Positions 1-8,300 of a stretch of 29,860 nucleotides of DNA are shown here, piece after piece. The translations under genes were made by a program, and so were the position numbers. Origin of the DNA: CAZTKP01 sp964614215 (GTDB lineage Bacteria; UBP6; UBA1177); NCBI GenBank assembly GCA_964614215.1, contig CAZTKP010000012.1:1-29860 (forward strand). Direction: 5' to 3'. The notes under the pieces were generated by a model. It was not told where the DNA came from and did no database searches. It worked only from the letters and a program-made list of their open reading frames with translations. Numbering within the stretch: position 1 is the first letter of the stretch; each line of letters opens with the position of its first letter.

Positions 1-345
1 GATAATTCTGAAGTCTCTTTTTGCATTGTGATCTTCCTCCAGCATCAGAAATTGATATTTGAGCAGCTGCCAAAGTATGTTTTTATCTTTGTGAGATTTA
101 TGTTCAAACAGAAAGTAAAGATCCACATTATCTTTTTTCCTGCTTTTGACGTTCACGACAAGATCGCTCATGTGACTTTTCAAATTTTCATCTACATGAG
201 TTCCTGAAACTATTTTCACTGTTGAAAGATCCAGGTTTTTTGTAATTTTTTCAGGAAGCGTACCTTTTATAAAATCACGAGTGTTACTTAAATCCTGAAA
301 AGTTTTCATAAAAAAGTTGTTGTGTATAGGTTCTTTGTTTGACAT
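1..345 (-). CDS. Rpn-family recombination-promoting nuclease / PF04754 (Transposase_31-like), C-terminus beyond window
   Basis: The reading frame opens at an ATG at 345 and stays open to base 1, giving 115 N-terminal residues; the rest lies off the left edge. The protein starts MSNKEPIHNNFFMKTFQDL. It then shows the family pattern: an FI-KGTLPE segment, LDLSTVKIVSGTHVDENL, a SDLVV block and FLFEHKSHKDK, followed by WQLLKYQFLML. In this PD-(D/E)xK superfamily the Asp of SDL and the E-x-K of FEHKS form the metal-dependent DNase site. Rpn proteins are DNA endonucleases that promote RecA-independent recombination and are often called putative transposases. The Shine-Dalgarno is weak, but a good promoter lies just upstream (381-408). 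The family call is fairly secure from motifs; the role in this genome is inferred. Confidence 0.82.
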   Translation of the reverse strand, partial: MSNKEPIHNNFFMKTFQDLSNTRDFIKGTLPEKITKNLDLSTVKIVSGTHVDENLKSHMSDLVVNVKSRKKDNVDLYFLFEHKSHKDKNILWQLLKYQFLMLEEDHNAKRDFRII

Positions 346-380
346 GACGCCGCAATTCCAAAATCAGTAAAAACTAATAT

Positions 381-408
381 ATATTAGACAGGGTGATGCG
401 CAAGTCAA
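381..408 (-). promoter_or_regulatory. sigma70-type promoter of the Rpn-like gene, -10 inside a palindrome
   Basis: On the minus strand a -35 TTGACT (403-408) is followed after 16 nt by a -10 TAATAT (381-386). This would start transcription about 30 nt before the ATG at 345. The -10 lies within a perfect 14-bp palindrome CTAATATATATTAG (374-387), which could serve as an operator or simply be AT-rich. Confidence 0.6.
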
Positions 409-605
409 GTTATTTTTATTGCGAATCTTTTGGTGCAGATGTAAAACAACTTCATCCTGGTGCTGCTAAAAATAAAATTAGAGAACACGTTGACTTCCTT
501 GAAATTGACAGACCTCTCTACCCAGATCACACTGAAATGCAGAAACTCGTCAGATCAAATGAGATCCTTAAAGCAGTTGAAAGCGCTATCGGCTCACTTG
601 ACTGA
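393..605 (+). pseudogene. 3' remnant of a histidine/aromatic amino acid ammonia-lyase gene
   Basis: This 70-codon frame (GTG at 393, TGA at 603-605) resembles only the last ~60 residues of the HAL/PAL lyase family. It has CESFGADVK, then KIREHVDFLEIDRPLYPD and KLVRSNEILKAVESA. Family C-termini have this shape: 'xxR..V.FLEeDR.lyPDi....lv..g.il.aVE'. A full lyase is about 500 residues with an Ala-Ser-Gly-derived MIO cofactor; none of that is present. An in-frame TAA at 375-377 closes the upstream side, and no ribosome site is visible before the GTG. Its 3' end overlaps the end of hydE by 12 bp. The best reading is a dead fragment left after deletion or insertion at the Rpn gene. A small expressed protein is possible but unsupported. 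Confidence 0.55.
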
Positions 606-1673
606 TCTATTCTCTTCCAGAAATTTAGGTGAATCGCCCCAGGCGTTATAGCCGATTTCCTCGCCGACTGATCTTACTCTCATTTCAAGGCATCCTCTGC
701 ACATTCCGGCATTTTCATTGATGCATGGTTTATCGTTGTAAAGCTGATAATCCCCGCGGTATTTTGTGTCGGTGAGATTCGGCATAATGATGTTTGCACC
801 AGCTTTAAGTCCAAGCTCGCGACCTGTTGAACTGAGCGCCTGCAATGCGGTAGTTGAAGCGATATTTACATTTTTAAGATGAAGTCTTGTTACTGCTATC
901 ATCTTTAAACCCGTTTCCAATCTCTCTTCTTTACTTTTTTGAGGATCACTTTCAGCAAGCGGTGTATCTTCGTGAGGAATAAACGGCCCCATCCCGATCA
1001 TGTGAACACCTGTTTTCTCAAAGAAAAGAATGTCATCCGCCAGATCTTCCACGGTCTGTCCCGGAAGTCCTGTCATAACACCTGTTCCGACCTGATACCC
1101 CAATTTATTCAGAACCTTAAGACAACTCTCACGTCTTTTAAAATTATGATCTTCCGGGTGCAGTTTCTTATAAAGTTCCTCATTAGTTGTCTCAATTCTC
1201 AGAAGATACCTATGAGCTCCCGCTTCAAACCATCTTCTGTAAACTTCTTCTGTCTGCTCACCGACCGAAAGTGTAATTCCAAGCGCTCCGTTACCTATCT
1301 TTTTTATCCTTTTCAGTATGTCTTCCACAAGATCAGTGAATGCTTTATCCTCTCTTTCTCCGGACTGAAGAACTATCGAACCATAACCCTGATCGTAGGC
1401 AAATTGAGCTGACTCAAGAATTTCATCCATTGAAACAGTGTATCTTTTAACGTTTTTATTAGACCTTCTAATCCCGCAGTAAAGACAGTCCTTAGCACAG
1501 ATGTTACTGAACTCGATAATTCCCCGGAAATAGACCTTGCTGCCTACAGTTTTCAGTTTTTGAGCATAAGCCGCATCATAAAGTTTGTGAATATCATCTT
1601 CCTTTTCGAGATTCAGAAGATAGATAAGATCATCCCGAGAGAATTTTTCCTTTTTCAGTATCTTTTCAAGCAT
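594..1673 (-). CDS. hydE: [FeFe]-hydrogenase H-cluster radical SAM maturase HydE
   Basis: The protein has 359 residues, the usual HydE length. The radical-SAM [4Fe-4S] motif is C59-x3-C63-x2-C66 (ICAKDCLYCGIRR). A second cysteine set near the C-terminus, C317-x7-C325-x2-C328, is the extra cluster site typical of HydE and separates it from BioB and PylB. HydE is a cytoplasmic S-adenosylmethionine enzyme that works with HydG and HydF to build the diiron subcluster of [FeFe] hydrogenase. No hydG, hydF or hydrogenase structural gene is in the window, so they must lie elsewhere if the pathway is complete. The start at 1673 is supported by GGGAGGGG 5 nt upstream. It is the last gene of the cysK-rrf2-hydE operon, 37 bp after the regulator. 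Confidence 0.9.
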   Translation of the reverse strand: MLEKILKKEKFSRDDLIYLLNLEKEDDIHKLYDAAYAQKLKTVGSKVYFRGIIEFSNICAKDCLYCGIRRSNKNVKRYTVSMDEILESAQFAYDQGYGSIVLQSGEREDKAFTDLVEDILKRIKKIGNGALGITLSVGEQTEEVYRRWFEAGAHRYLLRIETTNEELYKKLHPEDHNFKRRESCLKVLNKLGYQVGTGVMTGLPGQTVEDLADDILFFEKTGVHMIGMGPFIPHEDTPLAESDPQKSKEERLETGLKMIAVTRLHLKNVNIASTTALQALSSTGRELGLKAGANIIMPNLTDTKYRGDYQLYNDKPCINENAGMCRGCLEMRVRSVGEEIGYNAWGDSPKFLEENRSVK

Positions 1674-1710
1674 TTTCCCCTCCCACAGTTTAAATACTTT
1701 TTTAATGAAC

Positions 1711-2103
1711 TTACGAAATATCCGCGAGCGTTTTTGAACCTAGCACATCTTTCACAGCACCTGTCAGCTCAAGCCATAGCGGATAGGTGGGACAGTTGTC
1801 ACACCTGTCACAGTTTTGAGAATCAACACAGTCAACAAGCTCAAGCGGTCCGTTCAGCGCTGTAAAAATATCCAGCACTCTGATCTTTTCAGGATCTCCG
1901 GCAAGAATATATCCCCCTTTTGATCCTCTGACACTTTTCACAAGCCCCGCAGTTCTAAGCATCGTAAATATCTGCTCAAGATACTTGTCGCTAAGTCCCT
2001 GATTCATCGCAATAACAGAAAGCATAACAGGTTTATCCCCGCTCTGACGGGCCAGTTCGACCATCGCCCTCATTCCGTATCTCACCTTCGTTGATATTTT
2101 CAT
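1711..2103 (-). CDS. Rrf2-family transcriptional regulator, IscR-like
   Basis: A 130-residue winged-helix regulator starting MKISTKVRYGMRAMVELA, with the family's SDKYLEQIF recognition-helix region and the wing VRGSKGGYIL. Cysteines at 92, 98 and 104 match the three [2Fe-2S] ligands of E. coli IscR in position; a fourth Cys at 101 is extra. This suggests Fe-S or redox sensing rather than the cluster-free CymR type. Its ATG overlaps the cysK stop (ATGA), implying translational coupling, and hydE follows. A regulator between cysteine synthase and a Fe-S enzyme maturase probably controls sulfur/Fe-S supply and possibly its own operon. The inverted repeat at 3098-3118 is a candidate target. The family is clear; the target genes are inferred. 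Confidence 0.9.
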   Translation of the reverse strand: MKISTKVRYGMRAMVELARQSGDKPVMLSVIAMNQGLSDKYLEQIFTMLRTAGLVKSVRGSKGGYILAGDPEKIRVLDIFTALNGPLELVDCVDSQNCDRCDNCPTYPLWLELTGAVKDVLGSKTLADIS

Positions 2104-3035
2104 GATAACTCGTTAAAAAGTTCAGTTGAAAGATACCTCTCGCCGGTATCAGGAATTATAACAAGTATCCTCTTACCCTTATTTTCAGGCCTTGAAGCGA
2201 TCTTTCTTGCAGCACTGAGCACTGCCCCCGAAGTAATTCCGCAGAAAATTCCCTCTTCTTTTGCGATCTTTCTCGCTTCAGCGAACGATTCTGTATCCAC
2301 AGCTCTCACTATCTCATCAATGATGTCAACTTCTGTGATCTTTGAAACAAAACCTGCGCCCATTCCCTGAAATTTGTGAGGCCCGGGAGGATCTCCTGAA
2401 AGCACTGCGGAATCATCCGGTTCAACTGCAACAACCTTAACATTACCAAGCTCTTTTTTAAGGGCTTTTCCAACACCTGTGAGCGTCCCGCCTGTGCCGA
2501 CACCCGCAATAAAAATATCGAGATTCCTGTCACAGTCTTCCAGAATCTCAACAGCTGTAGTCCTCACGTGAACATCCGGATTTGCAGGATTTTCAAACTG
2601 CTGAAGAATAATATGGTCCTCATTGTTCTCAACTATCTCCATTGCCTTGGCTATCGAAGCTTTCATGCCCTCTGCTCCCGGAGTGAGAACGACCTGAGCA
2701 CCCATTGCTTTGAGAAGTTTTCTTCTCTCAACACTCATCGTATCAGGCATTACAAGAATGAGTCCGTAACCTTTAACAGCACAGGCAAGAGAAAGTCCCA
2801 CACCCGTATTCCCACTTGTCGGTTCAACTATGACCGAACCTTTTTTAAGCAGACCTTTTCTTTGCGCATCCTCTACCATTGCAAGCGCAGGACGGTCTTT
2901 CACACTTGACATAGGATTAAAATACTCAAGTTTTGCAAGCACTTCCGCTCCAGTTTCCTCACTCAGACCTTTAAGCCTCACTATCGGAGTGTTTCCCACC
3001 AACTCCAGAACTGAACTGTAAATCCCTCTTTTCAT
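2100..3035 (-). CDS. cysK: cysteine synthase (O-acetylserine sulfhydrylase)
   Basis: A fold-type II PLP enzyme of 311 residues that makes cysteine from O-acetylserine and sulfide. The N-terminal ELVGNTPIVRL is diagnostic. The PLP-binding lysine is K46 in MSSVKDRPA. PTSGNTGVGLSLA is the substrate loop, GVGTGGTLTG is the phosphate-binding loop, and GITSGA lies near the C-terminus. I start it at the ATG at 3035, where GGAGG sits 7 nt upstream; an upstream in-frame start at 3068 lacks a ribosome site. It is the first gene of the operon with the Rrf2 regulator and hydE. CysM or a cystathionine beta-synthase-like variant is possible, but length and motifs fit CysK best. Confidence 0.92.
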   Translation of the reverse strand: MKRGIYSSVLELVGNTPIVRLKGLSEETGAEVLAKLEYFNPMSSVKDRPALAMVEDAQRKGLLKKGSVIVEPTSGNTGVGLSLACAVKGYGLILVMPDTMSVERRKLLKAMGAQVVLTPGAEGMKASIAKAMEIVENNEDHIILQQFENPANPDVHVRTTAVEILEDCDRNLDIFIAGVGTGGTLTGVGKALKKELGNVKVVAVEPDDSAVLSGDPPGPHKFQGMGAGFVSKITEVDIIDEIVRAVDTESFAEARKIAKEEGIFCGITSGAVLSAARKIASRPENKGKRILVIIPDTGERYLSTELFNELS

Positions 3036-3071
3036 ATCTACCTCCAGAGAACATTCCACACTATTCATACC

Positions 3072-3100
3072 TTTTTACTATGATTTAAATGAAAATGCAA
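3072..3100 (-). promoter_or_regulatory. candidate cysK operon promoter
   Basis: On the minus strand TTGCAT (3095-3100) is followed after 17 nt by TAAAAA (3072-3077), about 40-50 nt ahead of the cysK ATG. The -35 overlaps the left arm of the inverted repeat at 3098-3118. The -10 matches only 4 of 6 consensus bases, so this is a moderate call. Confidence 0.4.
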
Positions 3101-3118
3101 GCATTTTTTTATTGCTTG
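3098..3118. promoter_or_regulatory. inverted repeat between divergent promoters, possible Rrf2 operator
   Basis: CAAGCA (3098-3103) and TGCTTG (3113-3118) form a 6-bp dyad separated by nine A/T bases. It sits exactly between the two outward-facing -35 elements of the cysK operon and of the lipoprotein gene, a classical place for an operator. Binding by the Rrf2 regulator encoded downstream of cysK is inferred from position only; the sequence is not the known IscR or CymR consensus. Confidence 0.35.
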
Positions 3119-3143
3119 AGTAAAATCTAACATCTGGTAAAAT
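3116..3143 (+). promoter_or_regulatory. promoter of the beta-helix lipoprotein gene
   Basis: TTGAGT (3116-3121), a 16-nt spacer and TAAAAT (3138-3143) face right. The expected transcription start near 3150 lies downstream of the first in-frame ATG (3146). This supports translation from 3170 instead. Confidence 0.5.
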
Positions 3144-3169
3144 ATATGGAACCCGAATCGGAGGTCGAT

Positions 3170-5305
3170 ATGCGCTTTTTAGTTATTTTTTTCCTAATTT
3201 CCGTTTTTATCTCATGTTCCAGTCCTGATGACGGCCCTCAATATCCTGAACCTGACGGAACAAATGATTCGGATCTAATTGAAAATGAAGTGGATAAAAA
3301 CAATCCCCTGGATAATAACGGCACAAACGATGATGAAGCTGATACATTTGATGAAGAGGCTGACGAAGAAGACCCTGACGATGATTCGGACATGGTAATT
3401 ATAACTACAGACCATGATTTCACAAACGACCCCTGTACCCCGAATCCCTGTCATATGGAACATTCTGATGGAAATTGTTTCTTTGCCGGAGAAAGATTCA
3501 AATGCGGATGTGTTGATAATTACTTCTGGAACGGGAAAGATTGTGTTGAAGATCCCTGTGCAGGCGACCCGTGTGCTGAGGTTGAAAATTCCACAGGAAC
3601 CTGTGAAACAGATGAAAACACTTATAAATGTATCTGTGAAAACGGATACTACTGGGCAGAAGACACGTGTTTAGAAGTTCCCGATATTGTCTATGTCGAT
3701 GCAGCAGCAACAGGTTCAAACGACGGAACTTCATGGGAAAATGCCTATAAAGATTTCACTGATGCCCTTGAAGACGTGGAAGACACGGAAGTTAAAAAAT
3801 GGATCTGGGTGGCTAAAGGTGTTTATAAACCATCATCAATGTTTGAACCCAGTTTATGCCCCGGAGCAGGAAGCAATTGCTATAATTTCTCAATGATAAA
3901 CAATGTCTCCATTATTTGCGGATTTTCCGGTAATGAAACCAAAATTGAAGAAAGAGACTGGGAAAATAATGAATCTATTTTCAGCGGTGACATGGATAAT
4001 GATGAAACTTTCAGCGAAGCGGATACTTACAATCTTTTTTTTAATGCCTATATTGACAGCTCTGCTGTAATGGACGGATGCTATATCGAAGGTGGAAACG
4101 CCTGCTACATGGACGGAACAGTTAAAGATCTTCACATGAAACACGGCGGCGGAATGCACAACGTAAAAGATGCTCACCCTACGATAAAGAACACAACTTT
4201 CAGAAATAACTACGCCTACATTCAGGGCGGAGGAATGATGAATGGAGATCATAGCAATCCTACGATAATCAACTGTCACTTTGAAAACAACGATGCATTT
4301 AAAGGTGCCGCTTTAAGCAACACTCTGAGCAGTCCGACAATAATTGAATCCACTTTTGTTAACAATATTGCATTTGAAGGTTACGGCGGTGCTGTTTTTA
4401 ATCTGGAGGAAAGCAATCCGGAGTTTACAGGATGCACTTTTATCGGCAACACTGCTAATGACGGTGGTGCTGTTGTAAACTCTACTACGGCTAATGCTGT
4501 TTTTTCCAACTGTGTCTTTAAAAACAACGTAGCCGAAAGAAACGGCGGAGCGATCAGTACAGGTTATCAGAGCTCCGGAAAAATTGAGAACTGCCTTTTT
4601 GAAAACAACACATCAAAACTCGGTGCAGGAGCTGTTGAAATATACTATGAAAGCAACCCTCTAATACTCAGTTCGATATTTATCAATAATGGAGTCATAG
4701 AAGAAACGGTAGGGAGTGACGGCGGCGGACTGCTTATTTCAGATTCCAGCCCCATAGTTGCGAACTCACTTTTTATCGGAAACTACACAACATCAAAAGG
4801 CGGTGCTGTCGCAAATAGAAATTCTCAGACAGTCCTGCTTAACAACACTATTGTTTTCAACTCTGCGGAAGACTCCGGTGGCGGTGTTCACAGCGAAACT
4901 GAAAGTGAAGTTGAAGTTATAAATACTATCGTTTACTACAATGCGGCAAGAGACGGTCAGGACGATATTTCCAACGACATTGCTGATATTTATTTTTATA
5001 ATTCTGATATTTCCGGAGCCTTCTCAAATGGTAACTGGAATGACAAATACGGATCTGACGAAGAAGGAAACATTGACACTGCTCCAATGTTTACAAGCAT
5101 AGTTGACGGAGACTTCACTCTGACAGAAGGATCCCCGTGTATCAACACCGGCTTGAACTCACCTTATGAAACTGACGGCATAGCCGAAGATATCGCAACC
5201 GATCTGCTTGGACATGACAGAATCATTGATGAAACTGTGGATATAGGAGCTTACGAAACACTATTTCTTCCTGAAGGACTCTACCTGATGCACGAAAGCT
5301 TCTAG
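3170..5305 (+). CDS. lipoprotein with EGF-like modules and right-handed beta-helix
   Basis: The start at 3170 follows GGAGGT with ideal spacing. Residues 1-16 form a lipoprotein signal ending in the lipobox VFISC, so the protein should be exported and lipid-anchored. A ~75-residue Asp/Glu/Asn-rich linker follows. Then come two six-cysteine EGF-like modules (DPCTPNPC...; DPCAGDPC...). From about residue 180 the chain is a parallel beta-helix with repeated GGA..N....N..F.NN rungs, as in polymorphic outer membrane protein and pectate-lyase-like folds. It ends with the choice-of-anchor-Q style tail SPCINTGL...GHDR...VDIGAYE. Total 711 residues. The last 45 nt overlap the convergent activase gene. 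A surface adhesion or glycan-binding role is plausible, but no catalytic site is recognisable. Confidence 0.85.
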   Translation: MRFLVIFFLISVFISCSSPDDGPQYPEPDGTNDSDLIENEVDKNNPLDNNGTNDDEADTFDEEADEEDPDDDSDMVIITTDHDFTNDPCTPNPCHMEHSDGNCFFAGERFKCGCVDNYFWNGKDCVEDPCAGDPCAEVENSTGTCETDENTYKCICENGYYWAEDTCLEVPDIVYVDAAATGSNDGTSWENAYKDFTDALEDVEDTEVKKWIWVAKGVYKPSSMFEPSLCPGAGSNCYNFSMINNVSIICGFSGNETKIEERDWENNESIFSGDMDNDETFSEADTYNLFFNAYIDSSAVMDGCYIEGGNACYMDGTVKDLHMKHGGGMHNVKDAHPTIKNTTFRNNYAYIQGGGMMNGDHSNPTIINCHFENNDAFKGAALSNTLSSPTIIESTFVNNIAFEGYGGAVFNLEESNPEFTGCTFIGNTANDGGAVVNSTTANAVFSNCVFKNNVAERNGGAISTGYQSSGKIENCLFENNTSKLGAGAVEIYYESNPLILSSIFINNGVIEETVGSDGGGLLISDSSPIVANSLFIGNYTTSKGGAVANRNSQTVLLNNTIVFNSAEDSGGGVHSETESEVEVINTIVYYNAARDGQDDISNDIADIYFYNSDISGAFSNGNWNDKYGSDEEGNIDTAPMFTSIVDGDFTLTEGSPCINTGLNSPYETDGIAEDIATDLLGHDRIIDETVDIGAYETLFLPEGLYLMHESF

Positions 5306-8300
5306 CCTGTTGATGTTGTGAGTTGACTTCAGACCTTCATAAACTAAGCTGCACATCGGAAGATCGTTCATATCCCTTCTCATGCTCTTAGTTAAAGAAG
5401 CCGTGACCGTTCCAAGCATGCAGTTGTGACACATAACGTTAATTACCCCGTCAGCCCCGCCCTGATACAACTCCTCGATTCTATTAACGTTTAAAGACAG
5501 AGCCTTGTCTATCCAGACACTTGCATACCTGTCGTTAACTTTCTCAATTGATCGAAAATCACGTTCCTGCGGAGTTCTTATTTCTTTTGGAAAATGCCTG
5601 TCAACAAGTTTTCTAGCCATCTTTATTGCGGGCAGCAGCCCCTTTGTAAAAAAGCTTTTCACAGGCTTTCCTTCTCTTTTCATTTTTTCATGAAGCTGCT
5701 CCATTCCAAGAAACGAAACATCGATCATCGAACATGCTGTCCAGACCTCAAAACCCATCCCCTTCAGCCTGTCATAAAGGTGGTTGTTTGAATGTTCATT
5801 GATCCTGGTATAGACATCCCCCACTATTCCTATCTTAGGTTTCGAGCCATCCTTAACAAGGTCTATCGCCTTCATTCTCTTTACACCGTTCTTCACCCTT
5901 TTAAAGAATTTTCCCTCAGCAAGTCCTTCTTCAAGATCAAGCAGTATCTCCCGATAGACCTTCTCTATCTCTCCTTCATTTTTTTCGTAGGGAAGTATCT
6001 CCGTTTTCCACTTAAAAAACCGGTCAATAGTGTAAACTCCCAGAGCCATGCGGATCATATAGGCAGGACCTAATTCGGCCATGTTGGTCTCATCGGTAAT
6101 ATTCATAACCGTAACGTCTTCAAGCCCGAGTCTTTCAAGGATCAGATGAGTCGCAAGAGGATACTGCGGAAGAAGACACGGACCAAAATAGGACGGTCCG
6201 AAATAACATGCCGTTTCAGGATCAAAATCCGGTTTTTTTGCAGCTTTCAGTAGATCTCCGACAAAGGAAACAAATGGATGACACTCTCTTCCATACGAAT
6301 ATTTCATCCCGAGATTCCAGCTTTCCTCATCCGTCGGTGGCAGAAGCACCGTTTTACAGCCCGAAGCCTTCAATGCTCCGGTAAGCGCATAGGCATGATC
6401 AAAAAATGCGGGCACATAGTAAACATATTCTCTAAGCGGAATTCTCGGTTTTCCGGGATCTCTTCCTTCAACTCTGATATTTTTTCCATCCCCGATCCTG
6501 AAATTTTCCGAAAATGCTTCAAGTCTCGTAACAAGACCTGCTTCTGCCTGGTGAGCATCAAGCTCAATAAGAATGTTAGGCGTATGCTTTAATTCATATT
6601 CCAGATACTGATCAATAAAAGAGTCCGGCCCGCAACCGAAGTTAGTCACTATAACAGCTCCTAAAAATTCGTGCTTTTTAAGAACTCTTGCAGCCTGCAC
6701 GAGCTTCCGGCCATAATTCCACCTGATCCTGAACCAGAGCTCGGGAAGTCTGTCCTCGCCCATAGGCAGAAAATCATAAGGAATAGGTTCAATATCAAAA
6801 CTTCTGAGCTTTCTCGCCATATTCATGTTCACATGTCTGTCAGTCGTGTTATACGGTCTTCCGATGAGAACTGCTCCGCGTCGATTTTCTTTTTTTAATG
6901 TATCAAGAATCTTCCGTCCTTCATTCACACAGGAGATCTCGAACTTCTTCTGTGCACTTTTTGCACTTTCGTACGCAGCTTCAACTTCGTTCAGATCAAT
7001 TCCAAGTTCTTTTGCCGTTTCTTTGAGCCAGAAACCGATCTCTCTTTCAAGTGGATACTCCAGAGTCAGCATACTACTCTGTATGTTAAGATTTTCCCTG
7101 ATAATATAAGGAGCCGCCTGAGTATATGGACATGCATACCGATAGGCTTCTTCTTTCGGAGGAACGACCATTCTAAGATGTGGCACGAAAAGGATGTCAA
7201 CTTTTCCATCAAGATCAAGAACATGACCGAAAAGCACTTTTATAGGATAGCAGAATTCAGCGGGAACATGTCTCTGTCCGTCTTCCACAATTTTTGAGTT
7301 CGTTTTTTCCGAAAGAACTGTCTTAAACCCCAGTTTATTGAAAAATGTGCCCCAGAAAGGAAGATAGTCCGTCATGGTAAGAGCGTAGGGAATTCCTATC
7401 GTTCCTCTTTTGATCTCTCCTTTCTCAACACAGTCATGCAGAAGTCTTTCTCTTGTCTCAAAAGCATCATCAGCGGGAATTGCCTCTTCCTCCTTATTCT
7501 CGAACCTTCCGCACACACTTCCGAAATATGCAACTTTCCCGCCTTTTACCGTGATTTTTCTGATCTCACAGACATTTTCACATTTTCTACATTCAAAAGT
7601 CTGAGTTTCTGCCTCTATCTCAATTTGTGAAACCCTGAAACCATTTAAGTATCCCGCATTTTCTTCAAATTCTTCGACTGCTTTTAAAGCTGCCCCGAAC
7701 GCTCCACTGATTTCCGGATACGGATGAAGATGAACTTCCTCACCTGTCAACTCCTCAAAAACCTTTTTCACAGCTAGGTTTCGAGCGACTCCTCCCTGGA
7801 ATACGATGTTGTCCCCAAAGGGAGAGGATCCTACAACTTTCTCAACGTAGTTCTCACCGACTGAATAGGCAAGTCCTGCACATAGATCTTCAGTTGAAGT
7901 GCCTCGTTGAAGATGATGAACAAGATCAGAATCCATAAAAACAGTGCATCTGCTTCCAAGTCTTGCCGGTTTTTGTGATTCAAAAGCCTTGTTTGCAAAT
8001 TCCTTTTTTATGCTGATACCGAGTCTTCCCGCCTGCTCTTCAAGGAATGAACCTGTCCCTGCGGCACAGACCCTGTTCATTTTAAAGCTTTCTATCCTTC
8101 CGTCCTTAAGTTTTATAAACTTTGAATCCTGTCCACCGATCTCAATAACCGTATCAGCTTCGGGAAAACAGTAGAGCGAAGATATCGCCTGGGCGGAAAT
8201 TTCATCAATTACAGTTGCTCCACCGAGAAGGACTCCCGCAAGATGCCTTCCTGAACCTGTTGCAACTGAATGAGTTATCTCAATGTCTCCGTCAAGTGAA

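Noticed and set aside
460..651. Alternative 63-codon frame over the lyase remnant
   Set aside because: It is a +1-type shadow of the remnant without homology; the 393-605 frame carries the lyase motifs.
939..1412. 157-codon plus-strand frame opposite hydE
   Set aside because: It lies wholly inside the certain hydE gene on the other strand, has no ribosome site and no recognisable domain.
594..1673. Biotin synthase or PylB instead of HydE
   Set aside because: The C-x7-C-x2-C second-cluster set near the C-terminus and overall length fit HydE; BioB lacks it and no biotin or pyrrolysine genes are nearby.
3890..4279. 129-codon minus-strand frame inside the beta-helix gene
   Set aside because: It is the antisense shadow of the repetitive Gly/Asn-rich gene and has no family features.
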